Shown here in pieces: positions 8,141 through 16,451 of a DNA stretch of 64,000 bases (position 1 is the first letter of the stretch; the number at the start of each line of letters is the position of its first letter). This stretch comes from Streptomyces asoensis. GTDB lineage: Bacteria > Actinomycetota > Actinomycetes > Streptomycetales > Streptomycetaceae. The translations under genes were made by a program, and so were the position numbers. The notes under the pieces are model-generated. The model saw nothing but the letters and a program-made list of their open reading frames with translations. It was not told the DNA's origin and did no database searches. The DNA is taken from the NCBI RefSeq assembly GCF_016860545.1, contig NZ_BNEB01000002.1, positions 1,302,001-1,366,000 of the forward strand, written 5' to 3'.

Positions 8141-9037
8141 ATGTCCACGCCGCCTCAGCCCCCGCAGCAGCCGGAGCAGCCGTCCGAGGCGCCGGCCCAG
8201 CCGAGCGCGTATCCCTATCCGAATCCGCAGTCGCCGGCCCCCGGCGGTCCGCTGGGCTTCCCGCCGGCGGCGCCCGCCACCCAGACCGGCCAGCAGAGCA
8301 TCTATGCCCAGCCCACCCTGGTCGGGCAGCCCGTTCAGCCCCAGCCGGTCAATCCGTACCTCCAGCAGGGCCCCTACCCGGTGGTGGGGCCACCGCCGGG
8401 CAGCGGTGGCGGGGGCGGTGCCGGGAAGGCCGTCCTGTGGGCCGCCCTCGGCGCGGTGGTGGCATCAGCCGCCTGGGCGGCCGGTGTCCTCCTGACCGGC
8501 GCCGCGGCCGATCCGGACCTGGCCGGTTACGAGGCGCCGTCGAACCTGTGCACCTCCACGGACTACGCGGCCTTCAAGGAGGAGTACGCGGCCAGCGACA
8601 GCTCCCCGACCCACAACAGCCTCAAGGACGACGCGCTCGACGAGAGCCTGTGCAGCCTCAGCCTGAAGAAGACCGGGTCGAGCTACACCGACGCCTACCT
8701 CTCGGCACAGGTCGACCTGCACAAGAAGACCGACCCCGGGCCCGAGTTCACCGCCGCCTGGAAGAACTACGGCGACAGCCACTCGGGTTATGACGTGCAG
8801 TCGGTCACCGGCATCGGCGACGAGGCCTACCTCGTCAGCAACGACACCACGTCCGGTTCGACGAGCGGCTCGCTCTACGCGACGCTCGCGGTCCGCGACG
8901 GGTGGATGACGTACATGATGAGTTACAGCGCCTACTACTCCTCGTACGACAGCGACAAGGACCCGCCGACGCTGGAAGAGGTCACGGACTACCTGAAGAC
9001 GGACACGAGGGCAGCCCTGGAGGACCTCGGGGGCTGA
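8141..9037 (+). CDS. Pro/Gln-rich single-pass membrane protein with extracellular domain, function unknown
   Basis: 298 residues. The first roughly 95 residues form a cytoplasmic Pro/Gln/Tyr-rich low-complexity arm ending in a Gly run. One transmembrane helix (AVLWAALGAVVASAAWAAGVLL, described by position, about 98-119) follows. The rest is an acidic, Ser/Tyr-rich outer domain with two Cys (about 137 and 172) that could pair. The layout resembles the proline-rich membrane proteins that streptomycetes carry in large numbers, some with DUF3558-like outer domains, but I cannot assign a family firmly. ATG 8141 starts the Pro-rich arm. Its 3' end faces the SnoaL-like gene at a distance of 17 bp. 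Confidence 0.8.
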   Translation: MSTPPQPPQQPEQPSEAPAQPSAYPYPNPQSPAPGGPLGFPPAAPATQTGQQSIYAQPTLVGQPVQPQPVNPYLQQGPYPVVGPPPGSGGGGGAGKAVLWAALGAVVASAAWAAGVLLTGAAADPDLAGYEAPSNLCTSTDYAAFKEEYAASDSSPTHNSLKDDALDESLCSLSLKKTGSSYTDAYLSAQVDLHKKTDPGPEFTAAWKNYGDSHSGYDVQSVTGIGDEAYLVSNDTTSGSTSGSLYATLAVRDGWMTYMMSYSAYYSSYDSDKDPPTLEEVTDYLKTDTRAALEDLGG

Positions 9038-9054
9038 GGCTCTCCGGACCGGGG

Positions 9055-9462
9055 TCAGGACGCGGGGGCCGAGCGCGCCTCCGCGTCCTTCAGGATCTGG
9101 TCGAACTGGGCCCCCATCGCCGCCGCGAGGGCCTGGGCGCCGGACAGCGGGCGCACCATGACAGTGAGTTCGTCGATGAGTCCGTCCTCGTCCAGGTGGA
9201 TGAAGTCGCACCCCGTCAGCTCCCGTTCGCCCACCCGGGCCCGGAACACCAGGGCGTGGTCCCGCCCGTCGGCCCCGTCGAGTTCGCGCTCGTAGCGGAA
9301 GTCCTCGAAGACCCGCGTCACCCCCCGCAGGATCGACGCGGTGATCGCCTTGCCCGGATACGGCTTGAACACGACCGGGCTGGTGAACACCACGTCCTCG
9401 GCCAGGAGTGCTTCGACGGCGTCGAGATCGCCGGCCTCGACCGCCTCACGGAACGCGCGCAT
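9055..9462 (-). CDS. SnoaL-like/NTF2-fold small protein
   Basis: 135-residue protein of the nuclear-transport-factor-2-like superfamily, a cone-shaped barrel used by small isomerases, hydratases and cyclases and by some stress proteins. The N-terminal pattern AFREAVEAGDLDAVEALLAEDVVF and the later DFIHLDEDGLIDELTVMVRP are characteristic. No catalytic role can be read from the sequence. It is transcribed divergently from a PadR regulator 79 bp away, and a palindrome lies between them, so PadR control is likely. ATG 9462 is the only sensible start. Confidence 0.82.
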   Translation of the reverse strand: MRAFREAVEAGDLDAVEALLAEDVVFTSPVVFKPYPGKAITASILRGVTRVFEDFRYERELDGADGRDHALVFRARVGERELTGCDFIHLDEDGLIDELTVMVRPLSGAQALAAAMGAQFDQILKDAEARSAPAS

Positions 9463-9483
9463 CGGGTCACCTCACAGCGTGCA

Positions 9484-9501
9484 TAGTAAATTCGTTGACT
9501 A
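9484..9501. promoter_or_regulatory. Candidate PadR operator between the divergent snoaL-like and padR genes
   Basis: TAGTAAATTCGTTGACTA is an imperfect palindrome with arms TAGT-n-AA and TT-n-ACTA around a 4-bp centre. It contains TTGACT, a possible -35 for padR. On the other strand it contains TACTAT, a possible -10 for the snoaL-like gene, so a bound repressor could block both. The divergent arrangement is typical for PadR autoregulation. Confidence 0.5.
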
Positions 9502-9541
9502 GGTGCGGACGACAATAGTCACCTGCTGTTACCGTGTCCAC

Positions 9542-10105
9542 ATGTCCCTCAAGTACGCCGTCCTGGCCGCTCTCCTGGAGGGCGAGGCCTCGGGCTACGA
9601 GCTGTCGAAGGTCTTCGACGTCTCCCTCGCGAACTTCTGGCCCGCGACCCCGCAGCAGCTCTACCGCGAACTGGAGCGCCTCGCCGGGGACGGCCTGATC
9701 GAGGCCCGGGTGGTGCAGCAGGAACGGCGGCCCAACAAGCGGATGTTCACGCTCACCGAGGCCGGCCGCGCCGACCTGCACACGTTCGCCGCCACCCCGC
9801 CCCGGCGGCCGACCGCCGTCCGGGACGAGCTCCTCGTCAAGGTCCAGGCGATGGACGGCGCGGACCCCGGGGCGACGCGTGAACTGATCGAGGAGCGCCT
9901 GACCTGGTCGCGCGCCAAACTCGACCGCTACCGGCGGGTGCGCGACCGGCTCCTCGACGGGCGCACCGAGGACGTGTACCTCGGCGAGACCGACCGGATC
10001 GGCCCCTATCTGACCCTGATGGCGGGCATCACCTTCGAGGAGACCAACGTGGCCTGGTGCGAACGCGCCCTGTTGCTGCTGAAGCGGCGGACGGCCGTAA
10101 GCTGA
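9542..10105 (+). CDS. PadR family transcriptional regulator
   Basis: 187-residue DNA-binding repressor of the PadR family. An N-terminal winged helix (about 1-85; starts SLKYAVLAALLEGEASGYELSKVF, with the wing near RRPNKRMFTLTEAG) is followed by the C-terminal helical dimerisation domain of the PadR-s2 type (DELLVKVQAMDG and the helix around LTWSRAKLDRYRRVRDRL). ATG 9542 matches the family start; an in-frame upstream start is not needed. It is likely to repress the divergent snoaL-like gene and itself through the palindrome at 9484-9501. A methyltransferase gene follows after only 5 bp, so the two are probably one operon. The effector is unknown. Confidence 0.92.
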   Translation: MSLKYAVLAALLEGEASGYELSKVFDVSLANFWPATPQQLYRELERLAGDGLIEARVVQQERRPNKRMFTLTEAGRADLHTFAATPPRRPTAVRDELLVKVQAMDGADPGATRELIEERLTWSRAKLDRYRRVRDRLLDGRTEDVYLGETDRIGPYLTLMAGITFEETNVAWCERALLLLKRRTAVS

Positions 10106-10110
10106 CGCGG

Positions 10111-10884
10111 ATGTTCGGTCCCGAAGGTCCCACCCTGCGCGAACTCGCCGTCCAGGCGCTGTCGTCCGTCGAGCACGGCTACGACCTGCTGGCGCCGAAG
10201 TTCGACCACACGCCCTTCCGCACCCCGGACTCCGTCCTCGACGCGGTCGCCTCGGCGCTCGGGCGGTCCGGCCCCTACGAGGACGGCCTCGACCTGTGCT
10301 GCGGCACGGGCGCCGGGGCCGACGTGCTGGCGGCGGTGTGCCGCCGCAGTGTCACCGGGGTGGACTTCAGCGCCGGCATGCTGGCGCGGGCCCGTGAGCG
10401 GGTGCGGCCGGCCGGGCCGCGGGTGTCCTGGGTCCGTGCGGACGCCCGCGCCCTGCCGTTCACCGAAGCCTTCGACCTCGTCGTCAGCTTCGGCGCGTTC
10501 GGGCACTTCCTGCCCCGCGAACTGCCGGGGCTGTTCGCCCAGGTGCGTACCGCGCTGCGGCCGGGCGGATGCTTCGCCTTCCCCGTCGTGGCACCGCCGA
10601 GGCCGACCTCGCCGTTCTTCTGGGCGCTGCTCGGCTTCGACGGCGTGATGCGGGTGCGCAACGCCCTGTGGCGGCCGCCGTTCGTGATGTACTACCGGGC
10701 CTTCCGCCTCGGCGAGGTGCGGCGCGAACTGGAGCGTGCCGGGTTCCGCGTGGAGCTGCGCGCCCTGCCCGAGTTCGGCACGCGGGGCGACGGGAGCCCC
10801 CGGGTCCGGATGGTCGAGGCGCGCCGACCCGGTGTTCCCGACGGCCCGGGCGGTCGCGCCGTCACCCCGCCGCGGGCAGGGTGA
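10111..10884 (+). CDS. Class I SAM-dependent methyltransferase
   Basis: 257-residue methyltransferase with a Rossmann-like fold. Motif I is LDLCCGTGAGADVL (about 53-66). The acidic residue at the end of beta-2 lies in VTGVDFSAGML, and the post-motif FDLVVSFGAFGHF plus LRPGGCFAF complete the Methyltransf_11/25 pattern. The substrate cannot be deduced. I chose ATG 10111 because it begins 5 bp after the padR stop and before the first conserved helix; the frame also opens at 10057 inside padR. The 3' end overlaps the convergent gntR gene by 23 bp. Confidence 0.88.
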   Translation: MFGPEGPTLRELAVQALSSVEHGYDLLAPKFDHTPFRTPDSVLDAVASALGRSGPYEDGLDLCCGTGAGADVLAAVCRRSVTGVDFSAGMLARARERVRPAGPRVSWVRADARALPFTEAFDLVVSFGAFGHFLPRELPGLFAQVRTALRPGGCFAFPVVAPPRPTSPFFWALLGFDGVMRVRNALWRPPFVMYYRAFRLGEVRRELERAGFRVELRALPEFGTRGDGSPRVRMVEARRPGVPDGPGGRAVTPPRAG

Positions 10885-11620
10885 ACGCGTAGACCAGCGC
10901 CTCCCGCCGGGTGTCCACCACCAGGTCGGTGATCTCCAGCGGACGGGCGTACTGGTCGTGCACGTGCCGGGTGACCAGCATCGACGGGGCGTCCTCGAGG
11001 TGGGTGATGCAGTCCCGGTGGTGCAGCGTCAGTCCGGCCCGGCGCATCCAGTCGTAGGCCCGTCGCAGCTCCGGGGAGACGCTCGGGTCGGCGCGGTCGC
11101 GGTAGCGGGCCAGTTCCTCGACCTCGGCCAGGGCCACCGCGGAGAAGGACGTCAGCGCCGTCCGCAGGCCTCGGCCGTCGGCGCGGGCGGACTCGTAGCG
11201 GTGCACCAGTGTCGGCCGGTCGGGGGCGAGGCCGAGCGCCTCGGCGTGGGCGGGCGGGGGAGTCTCCCAGCTGACGGCGGCGCGGGCCACCGCGGCCGGA
11301 TCGTCCGCGGGCCGCGCGCCCACGGGAAAGGCGAGGAACGACGGGGTGCCGAGCGGTCCGGCCGGCAGGGCCGCGTGGCTGCCCCGCCGGTCGGTCTCGA
11401 TCAGTCCGTCGCCGCGCAGGACCTCCAGGGCCTGCCGTACGGTCTGCCGGCTGACGCCGAAGCGCCCTGCGAGCCGCCGTTCGGCCGGCAGCCGTTCGCC
11501 GGCCGCGAGGGTGCCGTCGCGCAACTCGGCGAGCAGCCGCTGGGCGATGTGCCAGTACAGGGGCCGCTCGCCGGACTGCGGGCGGACTCGGGGGGTGGTG
11601 GGGGTGGTGCTGCGGGCCAT
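10862..11620 (-). CDS. GntR family regulator, HutC subfamily (UTRA domain)
   Basis: 252-residue transcription factor. The N-terminal winged helix-turn-helix (about 18-85) has the GntR signature LPAERRLAGRFGVSRQTVRQALEVL. The C-terminal UTRA ligand-binding domain (about 105-245) includes the final block TDLVVDTRREALVYAFTLP. UTRA regulators usually sense sugars, amino acids or derivatives; the ligand here is unknown. ATG 11620 is preceded by AGGAGG. A GT-N-TA-N-AC sequence, the HutC-subfamily operator consensus, lies 69 bp upstream, which points to autoregulation. No transporter or catabolic operon is adjacent, so the regulated targets may be elsewhere. Confidence 0.92.
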   Translation of the reverse strand: MARSTTPTTPRVRPQSGERPLYWHIAQRLLAELRDGTLAAGERLPAERRLAGRFGVSRQTVRQALEVLRGDGLIETDRRGSHAALPAGPLGTPSFLAFPVGARPADDPAAVARAAVSWETPPPAHAEALGLAPDRPTLVHRYESARADGRGLRTALTSFSAVALAEVEELARYRDRADPSVSPELRRAYDWMRRAGLTLHHRDCITHLEDAPSMLVTRHVHDQYARPLEITDLVVDTRREALVYAFTLPAAG

Positions 11621-11686
11621 GCCGCGCGCCTCCTGTGGGTGACGTGCCGTGTTCGTGCGGACTCGGTGCGCCACCAGATCTAGCAT

Positions 11687-11698
11687 TGGTCTAAACCA
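11687..11698. promoter_or_regulatory. Candidate HutC/GntR operator (GT-N-TA-N-AC)
   Basis: TGGTCTAAACCA is palindromic at its ends, and its core GTCTAAAC (11689-11696) matches the published HutC-subfamily consensus GT-N-TA-N-AC exactly. It lies directly upstream of a gene encoding a HutC-type regulator with a UTRA domain. Confidence 0.6.
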
Positions 11699-11773
11699 CC
11701 AGGGAAGGGCGGGCCGCCCGATCGGCCGAATCCGGACCGCCCGCCGCCGCGGCCACCGCGCCCGCGGCCCGGC

Positions 11774-12940
11774 TCAGAGCGCGCTGTACAGGGCGGCGAC
11801 CAACGCCGTCTTGCGCGGGTCGTCGGCGATGTGCGGACCCATGCGGTTCATCACGTACCCCAGCGACACACCCGCCTCCGGGTCGGCGAGCCCGCAGGAT
11901 CCGCCGAAGCCGTCATGACCGAAAGCGCGCGGGTTCGGTCCGTACGATCCGTTCGGGCCGCTCAGCCACAGTCCCAGCCCGATCTCCGTCTCGTGCGCGA
12001 ACCCGGCTCCCAGCACCAGGTCCCGGCAGGCGCCCTGGCCCTCGCGCACCCGCTCGGCCGCCTCGGCGGAGAGGATCCGGTGACCGCCGTACGCGCCCCG
12101 GCCGGCGAGTATCCCGTAGAGCGAGGCCACCGCACGCGCGGTGCCGTGGCCGTTCGCGGCCGGGATCTCCGCGGCCCGCCACCCCGGCGAGTTGGCCTCG
12201 GCCGCGCCCGCGAGCGGATTGGTCAGCGCGGCGAGGGCCGCCGGGGAGAGCTGGCTGAAGACCGCCGCCTGCTCGCTCGACGAGGCGGCCTGCGGATGCA
12301 CCAGTTCGGCCGCTCGTCCGGCCTCCTTCTCCGGCAGCCCGATCGTGAAGTCGATGCCGAGCGGCCCGGTCACCTCCCGCTCCAGGAAGGCCCCCGGCAG
12401 CAGCCCCGACACCCGCCGCACGACCTCCCCGACCAGGAAGCCGTACGTCAGGGCGTGGTAGCCGGAGCGGGTGCCGGGCTCCCACCAGGGCTCGGTGGCC
12501 GCCAGCCGCGCGGTGGTGAGCTCCCAGTCGTAGAGCTGCTCCAGCGTGTGCGGCTCGCGCAGCCCGGCCAGGCCCGCGCGGTGGGAGAGCAGGTACCGGA
12601 CCGGTACGCGGTCCTTCCCGGCCGCCCCGAACTCCGGCCAGTACGACGCCACCGGGGCGTCGAGGTCGAGCAGGCCGCGGTCGGCGAGGATGTGCGCGCA
12701 CAGCGCCGTCGGACCCTTCGACGTGGACCACACGTTGACCAGCGTGTCCTGCTCCCACGCGCGGGTGCGCGCCGCGTCGGCCCAGCCGCCCCACAGATCG
12801 GCCACCGGCACGCCGTCGACCGTGACGCTCACGGCGGCGCCCAGTTCGCCCCGGTCCCGGAAGTTCTCCTCGAAGGCGTCGCGCACCGCCGCGAAGCGCG
12901 GGTCGCAGTGGCCGTGGATCTGTGGCGCGTGCTCGGACAT
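11774..12940 (-). CDS. Beta-lactamase-related serine hydrolase (class C/EstB-like esterase)
   Basis: 388-residue protein of the beta-lactamase-fold esterase family. The nucleophile motif is STSK (about 72-75, within VNVWSTSKG). A Tyr of the Y-x-N/A motif is in SGYHALTYGFLVGEV, and a late HGTARAVASLYG and GHDGFGGS segment replace the third lactamase motif. There is no signal peptide, so it is cytosolic and more likely an esterase than a secreted lactamase or peptidase. It reads toward the gntR gene, and an acetyl-xylan-esterase-like gene lies upstream on the same strand, 114 bp away. The natural substrate is unknown. Confidence 0.9.
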   Translation of the reverse strand: MSEHAPQIHGHCDPRFAAVRDAFEENFRDRGELGAAVSVTVDGVPVADLWGGWADAARTRAWEQDTLVNVWSTSKGPTALCAHILADRGLLDLDAPVASYWPEFGAAGKDRVPVRYLLSHRAGLAGLREPHTLEQLYDWELTTARLAATEPWWEPGTRSGYHALTYGFLVGEVVRRVSGLLPGAFLEREVTGPLGIDFTIGLPEKEAGRAAELVHPQAASSSEQAAVFSQLSPAALAALTNPLAGAAEANSPGWRAAEIPAANGHGTARAVASLYGILAGRGAYGGHRILSAEAAERVREGQGACRDLVLGAGFAHETEIGLGLWLSGPNGSYGPNPRAFGHDGFGGSCGLADPEAGVSLGYVMNRMGPHIADDPRKTALVAALYSAL

Positions 12941-13054
12941 GGGGCCTCCGTGGTCCGCCGGAACACCGGACCGCTGCGGTGCGGCCCGGGCACCCCTGAA
13001 CGTACCGACTGGTCGGACTGGAGGGAAGGGCGGCGCGGGCGCCCTCGCCGGACG

Positions 13055-14023
13055 TCAGATGTACGACCGCATCCAGCGCAGCTTGGCCGCCTCCTGGTAG
13101 GGGCCGCCGCCCTCGTGGTCGTTGAAGTCGTACACCTCGATCGCCTTGTCCTCGTGCGCCCACGCGTTGAAGGCGGCGAACACCGTCGACGGCGGGCAGG
13201 TCTGGTCCTCCAGGGCCGCCGAGAAGAGCGCGGGCGCCGAGCCGCGGGACGCGAAGTGCACGCCGTCGAAGTAAGCGAGAGTGGTCAGGACGTCCTCGGT
13301 GCGGCCGCGGTGCGTCTTGAGGAACAGGCCTATTTCCCGGTAGGGGTGACGGTCCGTCAGGGTCGCAGCCCGCGGGAAGTCGCACAGGAACGGCACGTCC
13401 GGGGCGATGCCCGCGAGATCCGGCACCAGGCCGCCCACGGCGAGGGTGATGCCGCCGCCCTGGCTCCCGCCGAGCGCCACGGTCCGCGCCGCGTCCGTCA
13501 GCGGATGGGAGCGCGCCGCCTCGACCGCGCGCACCGCGTCGGTGAACACCCGGCGGTAGTAATAGTTCTCGGGGGCGTCGATGCCACGCGTCATGAAGCC
13601 GGGGTACGCGGGCGCGCCGCCCACCGGGTCGGCGGTGCCGCCGCCTCCGCCCCAGGCGCTGCCCTGACCGCGGGTGTCCATGATGAAGTGCGCGCGTCCC
13701 GACGACGCCCACAGCAGATGCTCGTGCGGCAGCCCGCGTCCACCGCCGTAGCCGACGAACTCCACGACCAGGGGCAGCGGTTGCGTCGCCCCGGCGGGCA
13801 GGGTCAGCCAGCCCTTGACGGGGTGCCCGCCGAACCCGGCGAAGGTCACGTCGTACACCTGCACCGTGCTCAGGCCGGTGTCGACCGGTTCGAAGCGGGC
13901 GTCCAGATCGTGCTCGCGTGCTTCCTGGAGGGTCTTGGACCAGAACGCGTCGAAGTCCTCGGGCTCGGTGGACTCGCTGCGGTAGGCGCGGAGTTCATCG
14001 AGGGGCAGGTCGAACAGGGGCAT
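13055..14023 (-). CDS. Acetyl xylan esterase/cephalosporin-C deacetylase family hydrolase (AXE1)
   Basis: 322-residue alpha/beta hydrolase of the AXE1/CE7 family, which removes acetyl groups from xylo-oligosaccharides and cephalosporin C. The oxyanion and nucleophile motifs are clear: the RGQGSAWG loop (about 121-128) and the nucleophile elbow GGSQGGG. The Asp lies in ALEDQTCPPST and the His in NDHEGGG. Length and motif spacing match the family. There is no signal peptide, in line with CE7 enzymes, which act on imported oligosaccharides. ATG 14023 is preceded by AAAAGG; the TTG just before it is less likely. Confidence 0.93.
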   Translation of the reverse strand: MPLFDLPLDELRAYRSESTEPEDFDAFWSKTLQEAREHDLDARFEPVDTGLSTVQVYDVTFAGFGGHPVKGWLTLPAGATQPLPLVVEFVGYGGGRGLPHEHLLWASSGRAHFIMDTRGQGSAWGGGGGTADPVGGAPAYPGFMTRGIDAPENYYYRRVFTDAVRAVEAARSHPLTDAARTVALGGSQGGGITLAVGGLVPDLAGIAPDVPFLCDFPRAATLTDRHPYREIGLFLKTHRGRTEDVLTTLAYFDGVHFASRGSAPALFSAALEDQTCPPSTVFAAFNAWAHEDKAIEVYDFNDHEGGGPYQEAAKLRWMRSYI

Positions 14024-14110
14024 CAAGGACCGCCTTTTGTTAAGTGCCCATACGAATGATCACACCGTACGTGGGCGGCGGGAGCCCTCGCCAGACCCCG
14101 GCGGGATGCT

Positions 14111-14698
14111 TCAGGCGGGCCTGCGGCGGGTCCACCGGGGCTCCGTACGGGCCCACTCGTGCTCCCACTCGTCCAGGCGGTGCCGCATGGCCACGCGGCG
14201 CACGACGGAGTGGCCCAGCAGCACCACGGCGGCCGTACCGCCGGCCGCGCACAGGCCCAGGGTGAGGGTGTGCTGCCAGACCATCGTGTCGTTCTGCGGC
14301 GGAGCGACGCTGCGGCCCCGCGCGTCGAACCACACGTCCACCATGTCCCCGGTGCGGGTGCCCGTCGGCACCCGGGCCGGCGCGGTCCGCGCCCGCTCGC
14401 CCGGCGGTGTCCAGCGCACGGCCACCGAGAACGTCTGCTGCCTGCCGCCCTCCGCCGAGGGCATGCTCGCGGGCGGGTGCCCGACCACCTCGGCCCGCAC
14501 GCGGTGCCGCTCGGCCCGCTGCTGGGACGCGACCGCCCGGGCGTCGGCGTGGGCCCACCGTCCGGCGAGGACCCCGGCCAGCGGCGCGGCGACCATCAGC
14601 AGCGCGGCCACGGCGAGCGCCGTCCACGCCTCCAGCACGTCCGACCTGCGCCGCAGCGGGTTGTCCCGCAAGCGCCGGCCGCGAACACCGCCTCGCAT
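14111..14698 (-). CDS. Rv1733c-family two-helix membrane protein
   Basis: 195 residues with an N-terminal basic segment (RGRRLRDNPLRRRSD), one transmembrane helix (about 24-47), an outer domain containing DMVDVWFDARG, and a second helix (about 145-165) followed by a basic cytoplasmic tail. This architecture and the N-terminal RRNPLRRRSDVLEAW-type motif are those of the Rv1733c family found in many copies in streptomycetes; no biochemical function is established. ATG 14698 is chosen because GAGGAGG lies 6 bp upstream; an in-frame GTG/ATG at 14734 lacks such a site. Confidence 0.82.
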   Translation of the reverse strand: MRGGVRGRRLRDNPLRRRSDVLEAWTALAVAALLMVAAPLAGVLAGRWAHADARAVASQQRAERHRVRAEVVGHPPASMPSAEGGRQQTFSVAVRWTPPGERARTAPARVPTGTRTGDMVDVWFDARGRSVAPPQNDTMVWQHTLTLGLCAAGGTAAVVLLGHSVVRRVAMRHRLDEWEHEWARTEPRWTRRRPA

Positions 14699-14867
14699 GT
14701 CGACCTCCTCGCCGTCACGCGTACGAGTGCCCACATGAGCGTCATACCCCGTTCGGAGTACATCGTTTCACGCTTCGTTCACGTCGGCCCGTCGGCGACC
14801 GCCCGGGCCGACGTGGACGCGGGCGGACGCCGACGGGGGGCGGGGCAGGGGGCCCGCCCCGGGCGGA

Positions 14868-15644
14868 TCAGCCGAACCGCTCGATCCGGATCCGCTCGAC
14901 CGGCTGCCCCGCCCGGACCAGCAGCCGCGAGGCGTGCTCGGCGAACCCGTTGGACCCGCACACGTACGCCTCCCAGCCGCCGGCCGGCGCCCCGGCCAGC
15001 AGCGGAGCGAGGTGGTCCCCCGCCAGCCGCCCCACGGGCACCCCGCGCGGGGCGCTCCTCGTGAACACCGGCGTCGTCTCGGCTCCGTACTCCCGCGCGT
15101 AGATCAGCTCCTCGGGGCCGCGCGCGGACACCAGCAGCCGCAGCGGCACGTCCAGGCCGCGCGCCCGGTGGTGGCGGACCATGGACATCAGCGGGACGAC
15201 CCCGGAGCCCGCGCCGATCAGCAGCGCGGGCCGGTCGCCCGGCCAGGCGAAGAACCCGCTGAGCGGGCCGCGCACCTGCACCTCGTCACCCGGCCGGGCC
15301 CGTGTGTGGAACCAGCCCGAGACCTCGCCGCCGTCCACGTGGTCCAGGGTCAGCTCGATGTGCCCCTCGTCGTCGGGCGCGGAGGCGATCGAGTAGTGCC
15401 GCTGGGCGGTGTAGCCGTCGCCGGCCGTCAGCCGCAGCATCAGGTGCTGGCCGGGCAGATGACCCTCCCACCGCGGCACCGCGAACCGGAAGGTGGCCGC
15501 CTGCGGGGTCTCGCGGCGGATCTCGGTGAGGGTGGCCGTCTGCCACCGGGCGGCGGAGCGGTTGCTCACCGCGATCCGGCCGGGCACCGCGAACCGGGAC
15601 GGGGGGACGAAGGTGCCCGCCGGGGGAGTGGAGATCTCAGTCAC
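14868..15644 (-). CDS. FAD/NAD(P)-binding ferredoxin-NADP reductase-like oxidoreductase
   Basis: 258-residue flavin reductase. The FAD-binding barrel (about 30-125) has the RHYSIAS motif (RxYS type) and a GEVSGWFH block. The NAD(P) domain (about 135-255) starts GSGVVPLMSMVRH, ends with YVCGSNGFAEHAS, and has the C-terminal aromatic close to the end (RFG). No 2Fe-2S domain is fused. GTG 15644 overlaps the stop of the upstream molybdo-enzyme gene by 8 bp, so the two are co-translated, and the reductase probably supplies electrons to, or accepts them from, the sulfite-oxidase-like protein. The physiological partner and direction of electron flow are inferred. Confidence 0.9.
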   Translation of the reverse strand: MTEISTPPAGTFVPPSRFAVPGRIAVSNRSAARWQTATLTEIRRETPQAATFRFAVPRWEGHLPGQHLMLRLTAGDGYTAQRHYSIASAPDDEGHIELTLDHVDGGEVSGWFHTRARPGDEVQVRGPLSGFFAWPGDRPALLIGAGSGVVPLMSMVRHHRARGLDVPLRLLVSARGPEELIYAREYGAETTPVFTRSAPRGVPVGRLAGDHLAPLLAGAPAGGWEAYVCGSNGFAEHASRLLVRAGQPVERIRIERFG

Positions 15645-16242
15645 CGGAGTACCTCTGCTCCTCCCAGGGGTTGCCCCGGGCGTGATAGCCGTTCTGCTCC
15701 CAGAAGCCCGGCTCGTCGTGGTCGAGGAGCCGCAGGCCCGCGACCCACTTGGCGCTCTTCCAGAAGTACAGGTGCGGCACGAGCAGCCGCGCCGGGCCAC
15801 CGTGCTCGGCGGCGAGCGGCTTGCCGTCGTACTCCCAGGCGATCCACGCCCGTCCGCCGGTCAGGTCGGCCAGCGGCAGGTTCGTGGTGTACCCGGTGTG
15901 CGAGTACGCGACGGCGTGGGTCGCCGCCGGGTCGGGCCGGACGGCTTCCAGGAACGCGTCCAGGGACACGCCCCCGAAACGCACCCCGAACTTCGACCAG
16001 CTGGTCACGCAGTGGATGTCGCCCTCGTAGGCCGACTCCGGCAGCGCGTGCGCCTCGTCCCAGTCCCAGGTGCGGGGCGCCGCCACCAGGCCGTCGACGC
16101 GGAAGGACCAGTCGGCGGGGGCCAGGTCGGGCGTGACCTCGGCGGACAGCACGGGCCAGTCGTCGCCCGCGTCGTACTGACCGGGGGGCAGCCCCGGATT
16201 GTGGACGCGGGGGCGGCCGGTGAAGCCTCGGGTGACGTTCAT
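15637..16242 (-). CDS. Sulfite oxidase-like molybdopterin oxidoreductase
   Basis: 201-residue protein of the oxidoreductase molybdopterin-binding (SUOX/MsrP-like) fold. The Mo-ligating cysteine is in GDIHCVTSWSKFG (Cys about 79). Typical family blocks W-SFRVDGLV, GYTTNLPL, GGPARLLVPHLYFWKSAKWV and FWEQNGYHARG are all present. No Tat signal or dimerisation domain is seen, so it is a short cytoplasmic form. The substrate is unknown; methionine sulfoxide, sulfite and nitrate are known family substrates. It forms a two-gene operon with the flavin reductase. Confidence 0.92.
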   Translation of the reverse strand: MNVTRGFTGRPRVHNPGLPPGQYDAGDDWPVLSAEVTPDLAPADWSFRVDGLVAAPRTWDWDEAHALPESAYEGDIHCVTSWSKFGVRFGGVSLDAFLEAVRPDPAATHAVAYSHTGYTTNLPLADLTGGRAWIAWEYDGKPLAAEHGGPARLLVPHLYFWKSAKWVAGLRLLDHDEPGFWEQNGYHARGNPWEEQRYSGD

Positions 16243-16451
16243 ACGGATCCAGCGTGAGGGCGGCGGTTGCTTACGCAGTCAACCGTACGTGCATGTCAGC
16301 CGTGCTCCGCACCCGGCCGCCGCCGCCCATCGTTAAGGCCGTATGAACAGTCCCGGGGGCGGGGAATAGCCGCCGGGCCCCGGCTCTTGCACGTGTCGTT
16401 CCGGATCCAGCGGTCCAGCGGTTCCGGTGCCAGCGAAGGAGAGTGGGAGCA

